Assembly: GCA_015680685.1 (NCBI GenBank)
Contig: MNCI01013788.1
Location: 63,419 to 127,418, forward strand
Origin: Gnetum montanum
Lineage: Eukaryota; Streptophyta; Gnetopsida; Gnetales; Gnetaceae
Direction: 5' to 3'
DNA: 64,000 nucleotides
The notes beneath the pieces are model-generated. The model was not told where the DNA came from, ran no database searches, and worked only from the letters and a program-made list of their open reading frames with translations. Each line of letters starts with the position of its first letter. The first letter of the stretch is position 1. Below, piece after piece: positions 45,601-58,089 of this stretch. Made by a program: the position numbers and the translations under genes.

Positions 45601-47728
45601 CTGCGGCTAATATCCTATGTGTCTAATGCCACTAGAACGAATGCATTTTCAGTTTGCTCCACCACCGCCACCTACGCGAGTTGCAACTCTCAGTGCCTTA
45701 CTCTGGCATGAGGTAACCACAGCAATGAGGGTCATGCCTACCTTGGAATTGGAGCGAGGAGTAATTTGCTCCAGCACACAGCTTTGGAGCTTGGTGGTAC
45801 GCATTGGTTGGGATGACCTTCTTCCCCAACTTGTGGGTGACCCTGATCTGCAAGATGAGGCCTTCTTCAAGTGTTGGAAGGGGGAGGCCATGTTCTAGGG
45901 TACCCACATTTGCCTCACCGAGGCAGCTATTGCTAACTATTTGGGTGTCTCGGCCGCAAGGAAGGTTATTCTACCCACTAGCCATCAATTGTAGGAAGTT
46001 GAGGGTTTTCTCAACAAGTTAGTGCCAAAAAGTAGTAATAGCCAAGTTCCCAAGTTGGCCTTGCCGTAGCTCTAGTAGGATGTTGCGGAGCTAGTTGGGA
46101 AGTTTTTTGTTCAATCGAGGAACATCTAGAACCTTCAAGGTGCCCATTTCGCCTTCATGCACTATTTGAAACTTGGATGTCAAGCCAACATTACCAAGTT
46201 TCTGCTTGCCTTGTTGTGCAAGGCACACAAGGGGCATCACTCAGGTCTTATTTTGGCCCTATAGAAGGCTGCACAACTAGTGGCTCCTTCAATTGCTCAA
46301 TCATCCATGTTCAATTTGGTCTATGAATAGTGCCAATGCCTAGATGGGGCTTCCTCCTCAACATAGGGACCTTAGGACACGGTGGGGGGTGCTGCGATGA
46401 AGGAGTCGAGCACGAACTAGTTGGGATCTATCACCTATTTGTAGATTTATGTGGACAAGTAGATCTTGCACGTTACGAAGGTCCTCCACTAGGAGCTTTA
46501 GGGTAACTATGCAGAAGATCTGCTCAAGGCTAGGGCTGAGATTGAGGTGAGGGTCTAGGTAGAAGAACACGCAGCAAGGGATGAGTTGCAACAAAAGATG
46601 GAGCATGAGCACAAAGAGTGGCTTGAGCAAGAAGGGTAGCGTAGACAAGAAGCGAACAAGGAGGTCATGCACCAACGAAAACTTAGGGAAGACCTTCTTA
46701 AGGAGTAGGAACAGCAAATAGGAGTAGTTGAAGAGGTAAAGTAGTAGGCCAAGGAGCTCAAGGAAGAGATACAAATGAAGTACAGGCAAGACAAGGTGCA
46801 TGAAACAAATGCTTGCTACTGGCTGCAACAAGGTCATTGCCTATATGTTATTATGAAGGTGGCATGCCCTACATAGATTTATCAAGGTTACCTCGAACAA
46901 GCTACATCCAGATAGTGCCAAATTGTAGGTTCCACACCACCGATGTGAAGAAGAGTACAAGAACTTCCAAGAGGCGGTGACCTTTGTTTCCTCCAAACGT
47001 CATCGGGGTATCCTCGATGCACTGCACATGCAAGAAAAACCTCGATGCCACTACAATCAACTTCCAAGACCCACTTAGGGTGGGCCTGGGCATCTGCTCT
47101 TTTTGTCATTTTGTTCAATGTCTGTCTATGTCTACCTGGGCTCTCTGTTTGGTTGGTGGGCCCTGTAATTCTAGTTGACTAGGTTTTTCATAAGGTTGTG
47201 GGTTTTGTCAATTTAGCATCTCACAATAGGGGGGGTGGTAGGGGCTGGATTCCTCCCCCAAGTTTTCTTTCTTAGGTTGCCCCAAGGGGTTAGTTTTTGT
47301 TTGATCATACTAAGAGGATCTTCACCTCATCATTCAAGGTGAGGTTCAAAAAACAAAATACAATAATACATGTGACATTCCATTTCTAAATGTCATGGCA
47401 ACATTCGACATTATACGTAATGAATACAGTAGCACAAATGCAGAACGAAATGAAAAAAACTTTATTAATGAGAAAATTGAAGATAAATGAGTGTATTTNT
47501 CTTTCTTAAGTTGCCCCAAGGGGGTAGTTTTTGTTTGATCATACTAAGAGGATCTTCACCTCATTGATATTTTCCATGTGGTGATGCTTTATAGGGAGGG
47601 CCAGCCTCCTTGTTCTGGGGGGAGGGATTTCAGCTCCATCCCCCCCTCCCCTTCTCTCTCTCTTTCTGGCTGGTACATATATTTTTTTTGTTCTCAATTA
47701 ATATAAACCTGACCTTTTCTCAAAAAAA
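45600..47728 (+). mobile_element. L1-like 3' module, copy 5 (all three tail domains)
   Basis: The copy starts near the end of ORF2 and runs through the proline-rich linker (45655-45675), the uncharacterised domain (45690-46265), the coiled coil (46490-46800), a J-like domain (46844-47085) and the 3' UTR to poly(A) at 47722-47728. Its 3' UTR is represented twice around the N at 47499. Most of it reads in one frame from 45617 to about 46880 with scattered TAG/TAA, so it gives the clearest view of the domain order. Confidence 0.8.
45617..46880 (+). pseudogene. Copy 5 protein: uncharacterised domain, coiled coil, start of J-like domain
   Basis: One frame shows HEVTTAMRVMPTLELE, LWSLVVRIGWDDLLPQLVGD, LTEAAIANYLGVSAARKVIL, LVPKSSNSQVPKLALP, VGKFFVQSRNI and GAHFAFMHYLKLGCQANITK followed by KGHHSGLILAL. 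The coiled coil EEHAARDELQQKMEHEHKEW follows, then CYWLQQGHCLYVIMK, the lead-in to the J-domain. A frameshift precedes a KLHPDSAKL loop and YKNFQEAVTFV helix. HPD is intact here. About a dozen stops prevent expression. Confidence 0.7.
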
Positions 47729-47951
47729 TTGTTTCTTTTTTCTTGGACCAAATTCCATTTGACCCAAAAACACCAATCATTTATCATTCAAGGTGAGGTT
47801 CAAAAAAAAATACAATAATACATGTGACATTCCATTTCTAAATGTCATGGCAACATTCGACATTATACGTAATGAATACAGTAGCACAAATGCAGAAGGA
47901 AATGAAAAAAAACTTTATTAATGAGAAAATTGAAGATAAATGAGTGTATTT
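47266..47951. other. Duplicated segment around N at 47499 (two alleles joined)
   Basis: 47266-47498 and 47500-47951 are nearly identical, except that the right copy has about 220 bp more (about 47558-47789) containing the LINE 3' end and poly(A). The left version joins across a short TCAT microhomology. Two haplotypes, one with a deletion, were probably placed in tandem. Confidence 0.75.
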
Positions 47952-47973
47952 GGATCATGCTCTAAGGATCCTT

Positions 47974-49475
47974 TGGTTTGTAGTGTCCCACATTTGTACA
48001 TGTTACTTTATCACTCTATTAAATACTTAGACTTTAACTTGTTTTAAAGTTTATATATATACACAAACTATTGGCCGAATGGGCCCTTGGGATTAAATGT
48101 TGGCCGAACACATGCTTGGGACCAAGTGTTGGCCCAACGGACCCTCGGCACCAAGTGTAGGCCAAATGGACCCTCGAGACCAAGTGTAGGCCAAATGGAC
48201 CCTCAGACCAAGTGTTGGCCCAGCACATCCTCAGGACTAAAAGTTGACCGAACGTACCCTCAAGACCCACCGTTGGCCCAACAAACCCTCAAGACAAAGT
48301 GTAGACTAGATCAACACTCAAAACCAACTATTGGCCAGATGGACCCTCAGGACCAAACATTGGCCCAATAGACCCTCGGGACCAAAAGTTGGTCGAATGA
48401 ACTATTGGCCCAATGGACCCTCAAGACTAAGTGTAGGTTAGATGGACCCTCAAGAGTGCGTGTGTGTGTATATATATATATATATGCCTAATGCTTCTAA
48501 ATAATATGAAGACTTTTGATTGGGTGTCATAAGTAAAATTACAATTTATTTCTAATTATTTATTATTTTAAGTTTAAAAATTATATATTTTATTAACAAA
48601 TAAGCATGGCAAAGTCTAGAATTATTTTAGAATACTCTAGGAAATGAATGTAATGTGGATCCATAGTTGATTTCTGATGTTTAGTTAGAGTTTTTAATTT
48701 ATTGAATATTTAATTAATTAAAATTCATCAAAAATCAAAAGTTATCGTATCATGCTCAAATTTGGTGAACTAACTCAATTTCACCTCTAAAGCATAGATC
48801 TATAATCAGTTTTATTATTTGAATCCTAAACTTTGAAATTTTAATGTTAAACAAGTAAAAAACTACCTTGTGGGACTATATTTTCCTTAATTCAATTAAA
48901 ATATTAATTTCTAGCATGATAGTTATGCCATGTTCTGCAATGCCCCACATTTGTAAATGTGACCTCAGTACTATATTAAATATTTAGACTTTAATTTGCT
49001 TAAAAGCTTGTGTATATATATGTCTAAAACTTCTTAGTAATATGAAGACCTTTGTTTGGATGACATAAGCAAGGTTACTATTTATTTCTAATTTTTTTAT
49101 TTTAAGTTTAACAAATATATATGTTTTATTAATGAAAGAGCATTGCAAATTCAAGCTTTATTTTAGAATAATACTAGAAATTAATGTTGATCCATGGTTT
49201 ATTTTGATATTTAGTTAGAATTTCTAAATTATTAAATATTTAATTAATTAAAATACATCAAAATTCCAAATTGTCAGATCACGCTCAAATTTGGTGGAAC
49301 AACTCATTTTTATGCCTAGAGTATAGGTCCACAATTAGTTTTTCATTTTGAGCTTTATATTTTGAGATTTTAACATTAAACAATTAAAAAAGTACCTAGT
49401 GTGACCATATTTATCTTGATTCAATTCAAATAATAATTTCTAGCATGGTAGCTATGACATGTTTGTGCTTTTTAT
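47974..49475. repeat. Diverged direct repeat of about 540 bp
   Basis: 47974-48070 plus 48486-48936 matches 48937-49475 (shared openings TG-CCCACATTTGTA, then AATATGAAGAC, AATATTTAATTAATTAAAAT, and CTCAAATTTGGTG). The first copy is split by the minisatellite at 48071-48456. It may be a tandem duplication within a long LTR. Confidence 0.75.
48071..48456. repeat. 29-bp minisatellite, about 13 copies
   Basis: The unit consensus begins TTGGCCNAAYGGACCCTC and continues to a GACCAAGTG end. Units vary at several positions and one is shortened. It is followed by a (TG)n/(TA)n microsatellite at 48457-48486. The period is not a multiple of three and no ORF depends on it. Confidence 0.9.
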
Positions 49476-52020
49476 GACCAACTTGACATGTCTAAAATAT
49501 TGGATGGACAAAAAGATTAGAATCAATGATTTTTACAAGATAAATTATAGAAAATGTATAAAATACACAAAAGGTCAAAAATAAATTAGAAACCCTCATA
49601 GCATATAAACTAAAATGTAAATTAAAACAAGACAAAAAGGTGGGGCCATGGGAAAAGTCAATGTGGTATGGTGATGTATGCTCTATGACATGATTATGAT
49701 GACATCTATTTTATTTATATGCAAACTGTCCACTTCATATTAATGGCTGGAAAAGGGATAAAAGACTCATTTAACAAGGGCCATGTGACTCTCTTGAGGG
49801 TTGTCAATTTCACATGTCTACTCCATCATGAGAGCTTGCTTGTCCAAGTCAAGTAACAATGATGCCATGAATAAAAAATGGATTTTTTAAAAATGGATTT
49901 TTTAAAAATGGATTATCTACTCTTTGTCAATTGTGTAAACTTTTGTGCACAAGTCTTTAGCCAAGCCCTAGGGTCTCCTTCATCCTATAAATAGAGGGGG
50001 TGTTTGTTCTCAATTTCACTTTTAGCCAAGGAAGGGAAGAGAATGCTAATTGGAGGGGTGAAGAGTTGAGGAGAGGAGAGGGAAAGTGGTTGTTCCTTGC
50101 TTGTTCTCAGTCATCTCTTGGGCTCTGTTGAGTGTTCTTGTGAGCTCTTGGAGGTGGATTTTGCTGCTGCCATTGGAGGCTTTTGGGACTGATTTTTTGG
50201 GAATTGTTTGGCTGACTCAAGGGACTGTTTCTCAGATTTTGTGGGAGGATTTTAGCAGCACCTTGGACTTGCACTTTGAAACTAACTTCTTGAGGCTATT
50301 GGCTGGACAACAACCCAAACTAGAGGTGTCTTCTCCCTTCCCAAATTGGTCGAGTTCAACTTTAAAGGTGTGTATTCCAAACCCTTGTTGTACAAAATTT
50401 TTGGTATGTATTTGAAGTTGTATTGGCTTTGACAATTGAAGATTATTTCATGAGGGCATGTGGGATTTCTTGTGAGTTGTGATTCATACATAGAATCTCT
50501 AATATGTCTTGGATTAGATTTTTGGTATACATGTTTTGGACTTATGAGTTAGCATTTTCTTGTGTCATGTGCACTTGGTATTTCATGTTTTTGTGATCAT
50601 TTTGTTTATAAAAGAAATGCCCCCATCATTCTATCCAAGGCTGGTGATCTCTTGTGTGGGCTACAAGGGCTCAATTCTTGGAGGTGCTTGATGGTGTTAG
50701 CATCCACCATTTTATCCAACCTCAGTGTTCTTCTTGTGTGTGGGCCAAGATGCTGTAGGGTTGGAAAGACTTATAGTGTAGCACAACTAAATGGCCAAAG
50801 GGTCTATTAAGTACTCAATTTAAAATTAAAAATAATATATGCATATCAAGGACTTTTGGTGTCTTTTGTTAAGTGCACATGTTTTTTTTTTTTTGGTCAT
50901 TTTTACAGTTTTGTGGGGTTTTCAAGAGAGTTGTCATGTCTTGATTTATTGTTAAATGATCTTTTGTCCAAGTCTACATTTCTCTCAATGTGAAAACATA
51001 AGAGGCCAGGAAATTTAGGAATGGAGATGTCAAAGTTTGGAACCATGTTAATCCATCATGGTGCTCAACCTTAGTACATGTCAAATTTTATTGCTTTCTT
51101 CTTTCCATTTAGCATAAAAGCACATGAAATTTTACTCCTTGTTTGCTCCTAAAAATTAGATTTCTAATAATTAAAAAAAACCATGGTTATTCATAGTAGA
51201 GAGACTATTATCCTTCTTTTTGTGGTTGTTATTTACTGTTCACTGTTTTCTGATTTCATAGGGAATGGGAATAATGATAATGATAATAGTCACATATAGA
51301 ATCTGCCCTTTGTTTCTTTCCTTTTTTACCCTTTTTTTTGGAAATGATATTAAAGACTGCCCATTCACTGCTATAGCCTGAGAATAAAAAGAACAGTGAC
51401 TGCTATTATTATTATTGTTGTTGTTGTTGTTGTTGTTATTATTATTAAATGGCTGATAATTTACTGTCTAAGATTCATCGCCCAATTACAGATATTGCAT
51501 GCCTGAAAAATGCCTTCGGCTGAAAGCAAGAAAAAAATTTGTTAAACCCCAACTCCCATGAACTGTGTTGATGATTATAATTTTAGATTTATTTCAGTCC
51601 CTTCTTCTCCCAAACTTAGATTTGATTACCAAAAATTCAGACCCTATTTCCAAGCTTTCTTTGCCAAACTTAAGATGCTTGAAATTAGAGGAAAACATTG
51701 GTTAGATTTTCTATAAGAAGTAAACCTAACTATTGTAACTTTCTCCATTCTATGATGTGAGCTGGTTATTATATAGCATGTAAAATATACTTGAAATGCA
51801 TAGTTGCTCCCTTCATTTCTATAATGGGAACATTGCATCTTGGAAGGCTGGAGGTCTCCTTGGAGTAAGTCTTTAATTACATGAATGTTGTGTACATTTT
51901 GTGAGAGTTAAATTGCCTTTTATGCAAGTAAATATTGTTCATTTATTTTTGCTTCAATATGCTAACCCCATGAACTCATCAGCAATTATATTCTTTTATT
52001 TGTGCAAAGAAAAGAATATA
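49476..52020. other. Gene-free stretch with a possible LTR promoter
   Basis: CCTATAAATAGAGGGGG at 49983-49999 is a strong plant TATA context, and the preceding direct repeats suggest a long LTR. Open stretches at 50086-50415 match nothing I recognise. An 18-bp unit (AAAAATGGATTTTTT) is repeated three times at 49875-49915, and a GTT/ATT microsatellite lies at 51400-51446. Confidence 0.4.
49985..49993 (+). promoter_or_regulatory. Candidate TATA box
   Basis: TATAAATAG preceded by CC and followed by a G-run is typical of plant LTR promoters. No transcript start is known. Confidence 0.4.
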
Positions 52021-53005
52021 ATTATATTCTCTGGCAGGCAGCAAGGGAAAGGTCACCACCAAGAGCTCTTGCAGTTAGAGCTGTTTATGGGTGGCGTATG
52101 ACACGGTGTGTGCCTCCTTTGGTGGTGGAGCATTCCATGGATTTGGGAGGGTTGGATGATGAGGACAGCTTTGGGGAGAGACAAGACAGGGGGGTTTTGG
52201 GAGGGAAGACAAGGCAGGAGTTGGTGGAGAGCGCCAGGGTGGAGGAGCATGCCCTTTGGGAGGAGAGGCTTAGGAAGCAAGAGGAGGAGTTCCAGCGGCA
52301 GCTAAAATAGCTGGCTCAACAATACGAGGAGGTAGTGAAGGAGAAGAGGGTCCACCATAATTTGGCAGAAGCAATGGCTCTGCATGCATTAGAGGAGGGC
52401 CTTAGGCAACAGATTCCAAACAAGCTGCAAGAGGAGGCCCAACTCTAGGAGGCACAAGTGCAGGAGGAGTAAGAGCATAGGGAGGAGGCAGTGTGGGAGG
52501 AGATGTAGATACAGCAACAGATTAACCGGACTCACGAGAGCAGCACATGCTCCTAGCTTAGGGAGGGGCATTGCCAGTATGCCATCATGAATATTGGGTG
52601 CAACACACCTTGGGGAGCATTCTGAAGGCACATCCAATGGCAAGGCAAGGAGCTGCACCCACATGGAGAGGGGAACGTGCTGGAATGTGCAAGAAAAGAG
52701 GCTACTTTCAAAGAATTCCATCAAGCGACGGCATTTGTAGAGACCGAACACCATAGAGTTGTTTTGGATGCTGTACATAGCCAAGAACAGAGCTTTTGTC
52801 ATTGTACAAGGCTGCCATTCAATCTCTAGTTTTTGTATTGGGGATAATGAAGGGGGGACATTTGGACCCCCCTAGTCATTGAGTGGGGAGAGGCTTTCTT
52901 TTGGGGTGGTGAGGGGGAGGTTTCTCCCCTCATTTTTGGGATTGGCTAACTAATGTATACAACTTTTCTTATTAATATATGCCTGAACTTTTCCCAAAAA
53001 AAAAA
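52020..53005 (+). mobile_element. L1-like 3' module, copy 6
   Basis: A 5'-truncated copy with a long, nearly unbroken coiled coil and J-like domain in one frame, a 3' UTR and poly(A) at 52996-53005. Target duplications were not identified. Its frame from 52026 to 52830 has only about five stops, all TAG or TAA changes from sense codons, so it is relatively young among the copies. Confidence 0.8.
52026..52830 (+). pseudogene. Copy 6 coiled coil and J-like domain
   Basis: The coiled coil runs from about 52200 (RQELVESARVEEHALWEERL) to 52540, rich in E, Q, R and L. The J-like domain starts at 52578 (YAIMNIGCNTPWGAF), then RHIQWQGKELHPHGEG (HPD changed to HPH, H at codon +26), FKEFHQATAFVETEHHRVVL and DAVHSQEQSFCHCTRLPF before a stop. 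Confidence 0.7.
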
Positions 53006-54260
53006 CGTGTGATCATGTATGTTTATTTGCTTTCCATAAAATTAACCCACGTGAATTATGATTAGAAGCCCTTTGGGCCCTAGGATAAGCAATTCACCTA
53101 AACTCATAGTTAGTGATTAGATGGATGATGCATATGATTGGTGTGCATTGTGTGAAGCATGTAGTAATTTTAGGGATCATTAACCAATTATTCTAATAAT
53201 AATATATTCCTCCCCATACCTTGAATGGATGGGTTGCATTGCTTATTTATTTTGCATACACCCTACCCTGGATGTGGAGATAAGCACCATTATCCAACCC
53301 TACCCATACACATGCTTACTTCAGCTTAATATCCTGAGCCATTGGACCCAAGGGGGCTGAGTTGCACAACACTCAAAGGCTTTCAATGATGCAGGCATCA
53401 TTCATAAGTGTGTACCCACCTCGCGTACAATCTCCCATTGCCTATCATGGGGGTATATCAACGTGTAGTCCAAAAATGATGGTTGAGCCAAGCTTTGTTT
53501 GTGTAATTTAGAACTCAAAGATAACCCAACTCATGGTCAAATAGTGATTGGATTCTTTGAGTTGGATGGCCCTCAATGTGGGAATGCAATGCCACATTGT
53601 GTGGGCAAAGCTTTTGAAATCTATACCTTTTTTATTCCCAACCATTGTTTGAAGCCTATTATAGATTAAATAATCATGTATGGCAGAAACATAGTGGAGG
53701 CCTATGAGTACATCCAACCACATACATTGGTGCTACTTGTAAAATAAAACTTGAAACAAATAAGTCACATAAATGTTTAATGTTTTCTAGCTTTGCAAGT
53801 GATAGGAAGTGTTAGCAATCACCCTGGATGATGCTAGTTTTTTTTAAGATTTCATAGTGCCACTAAATTTAGATGATATGCAATAGATGCATCAATCATT
53901 AGAGTTATGAGAAGTGACAAGGTCTCATCCTATTAACAACTTGTTAAGTCTAATGAGAGAAGGACGTACACACGCTCAGTAATCATCCTATCATTATGAG
54001 TTACATCCTTATTAGTTATTAATGTAGGTATATTCCAATGTTTTTAGAGGTGTGGAAAAAATGTACAGATCTTTAAAGGGTGGTTATTAGGGATTCTACA
54101 TAATCAACCCATCATTATACAAGTCATATCCTTATTAGTTGCTAGTGTATGGCCCTATGTTTTAAGAGGATTGGATTAAAATATTGTATTGAATTTTAGA
54201 AGGCGGTTATTAAGGGTCCTACATGGATTGATAATGTGCAACATGCTATCCAAAACAAGA
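53006..54260. other. Unassigned stretch
   Basis: No coding domain was recognised. It includes an imperfect duplication of about 115 bp (53988-54102 and 54104-54226, shared TATTAGTT and GGTTATTA-GG blocks). A TCATGGGGGTATA motif at 53446-53458 resembles the Athila-like polypurine tract, but no LTR follows. Confidence 0.4.
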
Positions 54261-54389
54261 AAAAATGCTTTAAGGAATTATAGCAAAGTGGGAACGAAGA
54301 AAATAGGTTTATATACAAAATGACAAAACAAAGGCACCAATAACAATAGCCAAACCCAAACATAAGGCCTTGCATATCTTTTATGAGAA

Positions 54390-55935
54390 ATCAAGAATAA
54401 AAGAAGGAGAAAAATCTATTTATAAATTGGAAGAAATCATAAACAAGAAATAGAAGGATGCAAATCATGCCAAATACATCAAAGAGGCAAATGAAGAATT
54501 TTGATAAAACATAATGAAACTTTGAATAGGTGGAAAATTTATTCTCAAGAATTATCAAATGAAGAATTTCCAAAAGAAGACATCCAAGAAGAACCAAATT
54601 TTGGTTTGGTTAATGAACTTTCCTTCTCTGAGGTAAACACAACCTTATCAAAGATGAAAAATGGAAAAGTTGTTGGACCATATAACATTCCTATAAAAAT
54701 CCTAGAAAGCACTAGGAGATATAAGAATTTCTTGGTTAACACAATTCTTTAACAAAATTCTAAAGCATAGAAAAATGTCCAACAATTGAAAAAAAAAAGT
54801 ATTATTGTTTTTCCCATGTACAAAAATAAATGAGATATGCAAAATTGTGCAAACTATAGAGGGAACAAGCTAATGAACCATACTATGAAGCTTTGGAAGA
54901 GAGTCATAAAATAACATCTTAGACTTGAATCAACAATTTTAGAAAATCAATTTAGATTTATGTCAGGGAGATCTACTATAGAGCCTATTTTCTTGATATG
55001 CCAATTGATGGAGAAATTCGGAGAACATAAAAAAAATTTGCATATGATCATTATTGACTTGGAAAAAGGATATAACAAAGTGCCTAGAGATATTATTTGG
55101 TGGGCCTTGTAGAGGAAAAACATCCTTAATAAATATATTAAAGTGATTCAAGACATGTATGAAGGAGCTACCACTAAAATTAGAATAGTTTGTGGAACAA
55201 CATTTGATTTTCCAATCATAATAGATCTACATCAAGGGTCTGTGCTTAGCTCGTACTTATTTGTCATCATTATAGATGAATTAACAATGAAAATACAAAA
55301 TGAAATCCCTTGTTGTATGCTATTTGCATATGATATTATTTTGGTAGATGCAGCTTGAGAAAATATTGCTTCTAATGAGAAGTGGAGACATGCTCTAGAA
55401 TCAAAAGGCTTTATATTTAGCAAAGTAAGATAGAATATATGGAATGCAATTTCAATAATAGCATAAACAATGGTGAAATACAAGTTACAAATAAAGGCCA
55501 AAAAGTTCCTCACTACAAACAATTCCATTACCTAGTATCAATCCTCCACTTAGATGGTGAGATTCATAAAGATATAACAAATAAAATTTAAGTAGGATGG
55601 TCAAAATGAAGAAAGGTTAGTAATATTCTATGTGATAAAAGAATACAAATAAAACTAATAGAAAAAGTTTCCAAGAAGGCATGTTGTCTTATATTGTGTT
55701 GAATGTTGGGTAATACAAAAGAAGCATGAACAACAAATCAGTGTGATAGAAATGTGAACGCTTAGATGAATGTTGAATGTTACTAGAAAAAATAAACTAC
55801 ATAATACAAACATTAGAGGAAGACTTCGACTGGCTCCTATTTCAGATAAATTATAGGAATGGTGGCTTGGATGGTTTAAACATATGCAAAAAAGATTAGA
55901 TAATGAGCCTATAAAAAAGGTTACTACATCACTAT
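54390..55935 (+). pseudogene. RTE-clade reverse transcriptase
   Basis: RT blocks in order: EVNTTLSKMKNGKVVGPYNI, then NYRGNKLMNHTMKLW, ENQFRFMSGRSTIEPIF, LHMIIIDLEKGYNKVPRDII (catalytic D kept), LHQGSVLSSYLF, and IPCCMLFAYDIILVD, where FADD is changed to FAYD. The C-terminal part has CVECWVIQKKHEQQISVIEM and GWFKHMQKRL. The RTE lineage is shown by the LHQGS-LSPYLF and P-C-MLFADDI wording. Stops and frameshifts are numerous. Confidence 0.85.
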
Positions 55936-55999
55936 TTCAAAAAAGCTACCAAAATGAAGATAAAAAAGACAAGAAAAAAACAAATGAAGATAATTTGAA

Positions 56000-56066
56000 G
56001 ATACCTTTGTATAGTCGTTCTTTTTGGGAATAAATTTTGCTCGAATTTTTTCAAAAAAAAAAAAAA
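56000..56066 (+). repeat. Short L1-like 3' end with poly(A)
   Basis: GGGAATAAATTTTGCTCGAA, then TTTTTTC and 14 A (56053-56066), resembles the 3' terminus of the J-tail LINE family (A-CTTCCCGAATTTTCTC then A-run in copy A). It is a very short truncated insertion next to copy C. Confidence 0.6.
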
Positions 56067-56279
56067 TCTACTGGCCAAGCCAAGGGGATCCTAGGAACTT
56101 TATTTAGGAGGGGCTCCTTCATCTAAAGTGGGCTATCAAATCCATACCTGTGGAGGAGAAGTTCTCATTCTAGACGGGCCGTATAGCCCTTCGATCCAGA
56201 CTGGCCCAAGTGCAATACCAACAAGAAGTTGCGGAGGACTTGCATGATGAGGAGCAAAACATTCTAATGCAACTATAGG

Positions 56280-57820
56280 TGCTTGACTTGGAAGAGGAAA
56301 TCTATTGGAAACAAAGATCGTAGGTCAAGTGGCTCAGGGAGGGAGATAGACAGACAAAATTCTTCTTTGCCACAGCCAAATCCTGTGGGTGGAGCCAACG
56401 ACACATGTTGCAAACTGACATGAGGGACCTCATTGATGATCCAAACAATGTTGCCCAAGAATTGGCAACATATTGGGGAGTGATCTAAGCAAAACGGCCC
56501 ACTAGGCCTGTGTTGGTACAGGTGCCGCGGGTGCTAGGGGAAGAAGACAACACTCAACTGTTGACCCCTTTTACCTAGCAAGAGCTGAAAGAGACTATTC
56601 GGGCCATACCTGGAGGGAAGGCACCTAGACCGGATGGTTGGAGTCTTGAATTCTTCAAGGAATTTTTTGATATTGTGGAACCCAACATCCTAGACACCTT
56701 TAATCTAATGTTGACCAAGAGGTAGGTCCACCATGAGATTAACTGCTCCCAAATCGTATGCATTTCCAAACATACCGATGCCTCCTCTCCAACCCACTTC
56801 CAACCCATAGGGGTCTGTAACGTGTTGATCCGTATTTTCTCTAAGATGATCATGCTAAGGTTGGTCCCCATCATGCCCAAACTTGTTGGGGGCAACCAGA
56901 CGAGGTTCATTCAGGGACAAACCCTGCAAGACTAGGTGCTCCTCATGCAGGAACTCCTCCACTCCTTGCACCTCTCGAAATCCCCTAGGTTGTGCCTCAA
57001 GTTAGACATTGCAAAGGCATATGATACAGTTAGTTGGGAGGTGCTTACAGCCATTATGAGGTAGAAAGGATTTGATCCAAAATTTATCCAACTATGTATG
57101 CACCTACAATCTTTGGCCACATTCTCCATCGATGTGGGGGGGAAACTATGGGAATTCTTGTCCCCTTGAAGGGGATTGCGGCAGGGGGACTGTCTTTTGC
57201 CTTTGTTGTTTATCATCGGTATGGACCTATTGAGATACTATTACAAGGTTGCAAGAGTGGAAGGCTTGAGAATTGTTGGGGTAGAATGTTTGGCTGAGCA
57301 CTATGCAAATGACATTATGCTAGTCAGTCGGGCTAGGGTCCCATAAGCACGAAGCATAAACCAGGCACTTACATGGATGGCTGATGAGCTTGACTTGGTG
57401 ATAAACCGGGAAGAGTCATCAACACACTTCCTCAACGTTGATGTGCACATGAAGAGCTAGGTTACGTAAATTCTGGGGGTTCCTTCTAGAACAATCTAGG
57501 ACTCCTACCTGGGCATTCCGTTGTTTAACTGGGAATAGTGCGTGGCTTGGGGGGTGGTTCTGGCAAAAAATTAGAGTCATGTGGGAAACTGGGTGAACCA
57601 TTTCCTTACCCATAAAGGGCAACTGGTGCTGGCGTCAAGGGTGCTTGTAGCAATAGCATGTTTTGTGGCTGCTCTCACTACACCCCCCCCCCCCCTTCCC
57701 CGGGGAGCCATGATCCAAGCTATTGATCGACAAGTGCATAATTTCATGTGGTTGGGAGGTAGAGGGAGGTGTAAACTGCACCTGGCCAACTGGGATTGGA
57801 TTGCGCACCCCTGAGCTACA
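56280..57820 (+). pseudogene. LINE C reverse transcriptase
   Basis: The linker VKWLREGDRQTKFFFATAKS is the L1-type pre-RT block. RT blocks are ELKETIRAIPGGKAP-PDGW, HFQPIGVCNVLIRIFSKMI, LKLDIAKAYDTVSWE, RQGDCLLPLLFIIGMD, then HYANDIMLVSRA (YADD changed to YAND). HFLTHKGQLVLASRVL follows. Several stops are present; two A-to-G or G-to-A type changes account for many. Confidence 0.85.
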
Positions 57821-58089
57821 AGGGGTTTGGGGGTCTCCTAAATTCGAGGACAAACTAACACTTGGTCAACAATGCTTGCTATTCAGATTCACCTGCCAAG
57901 ATGATGAGATAGCCTAGTGGATACAGATCATGAATGGCAAGTACATTGGATGGCAATTGAGGGTGCACGATTCAAGGCCATGGCACACACTTTGCACCTA
58001 TGCATAATGAATTCAACTGCAAGGGTGGTTGGATTGCAAGCCATACTGACTATTATCTACCATGTACCCATCGGTACCAGGCTAGATGC

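Noticed and set aside
48071-48456. Regular 29-bp repeats resembling a CRISPR array
   Set aside because: Units are contiguous with no unique spacers and vary throughout; this is eukaryotic DNA. It is a minisatellite.
50086-50415. 109-codon plus-strand ORF downstream of the TATA sequence
   Set aside because: No domain, skewed W/L/S composition and no support from neighbours; more likely leader sequence of an LTR element or chance.
26690-53005. Idea that the J-like segments are a tandem host gene family
   Set aside because: They end in poly(A), are truncated at different 5' points, lie on both strands, and two have exact target duplications, so they are retroposed copies.
53446-53458. Polypurine-tract motif like that of the Athila family
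   Set aside because: No TGATGAG LTR start follows and no related sequence surrounds it.
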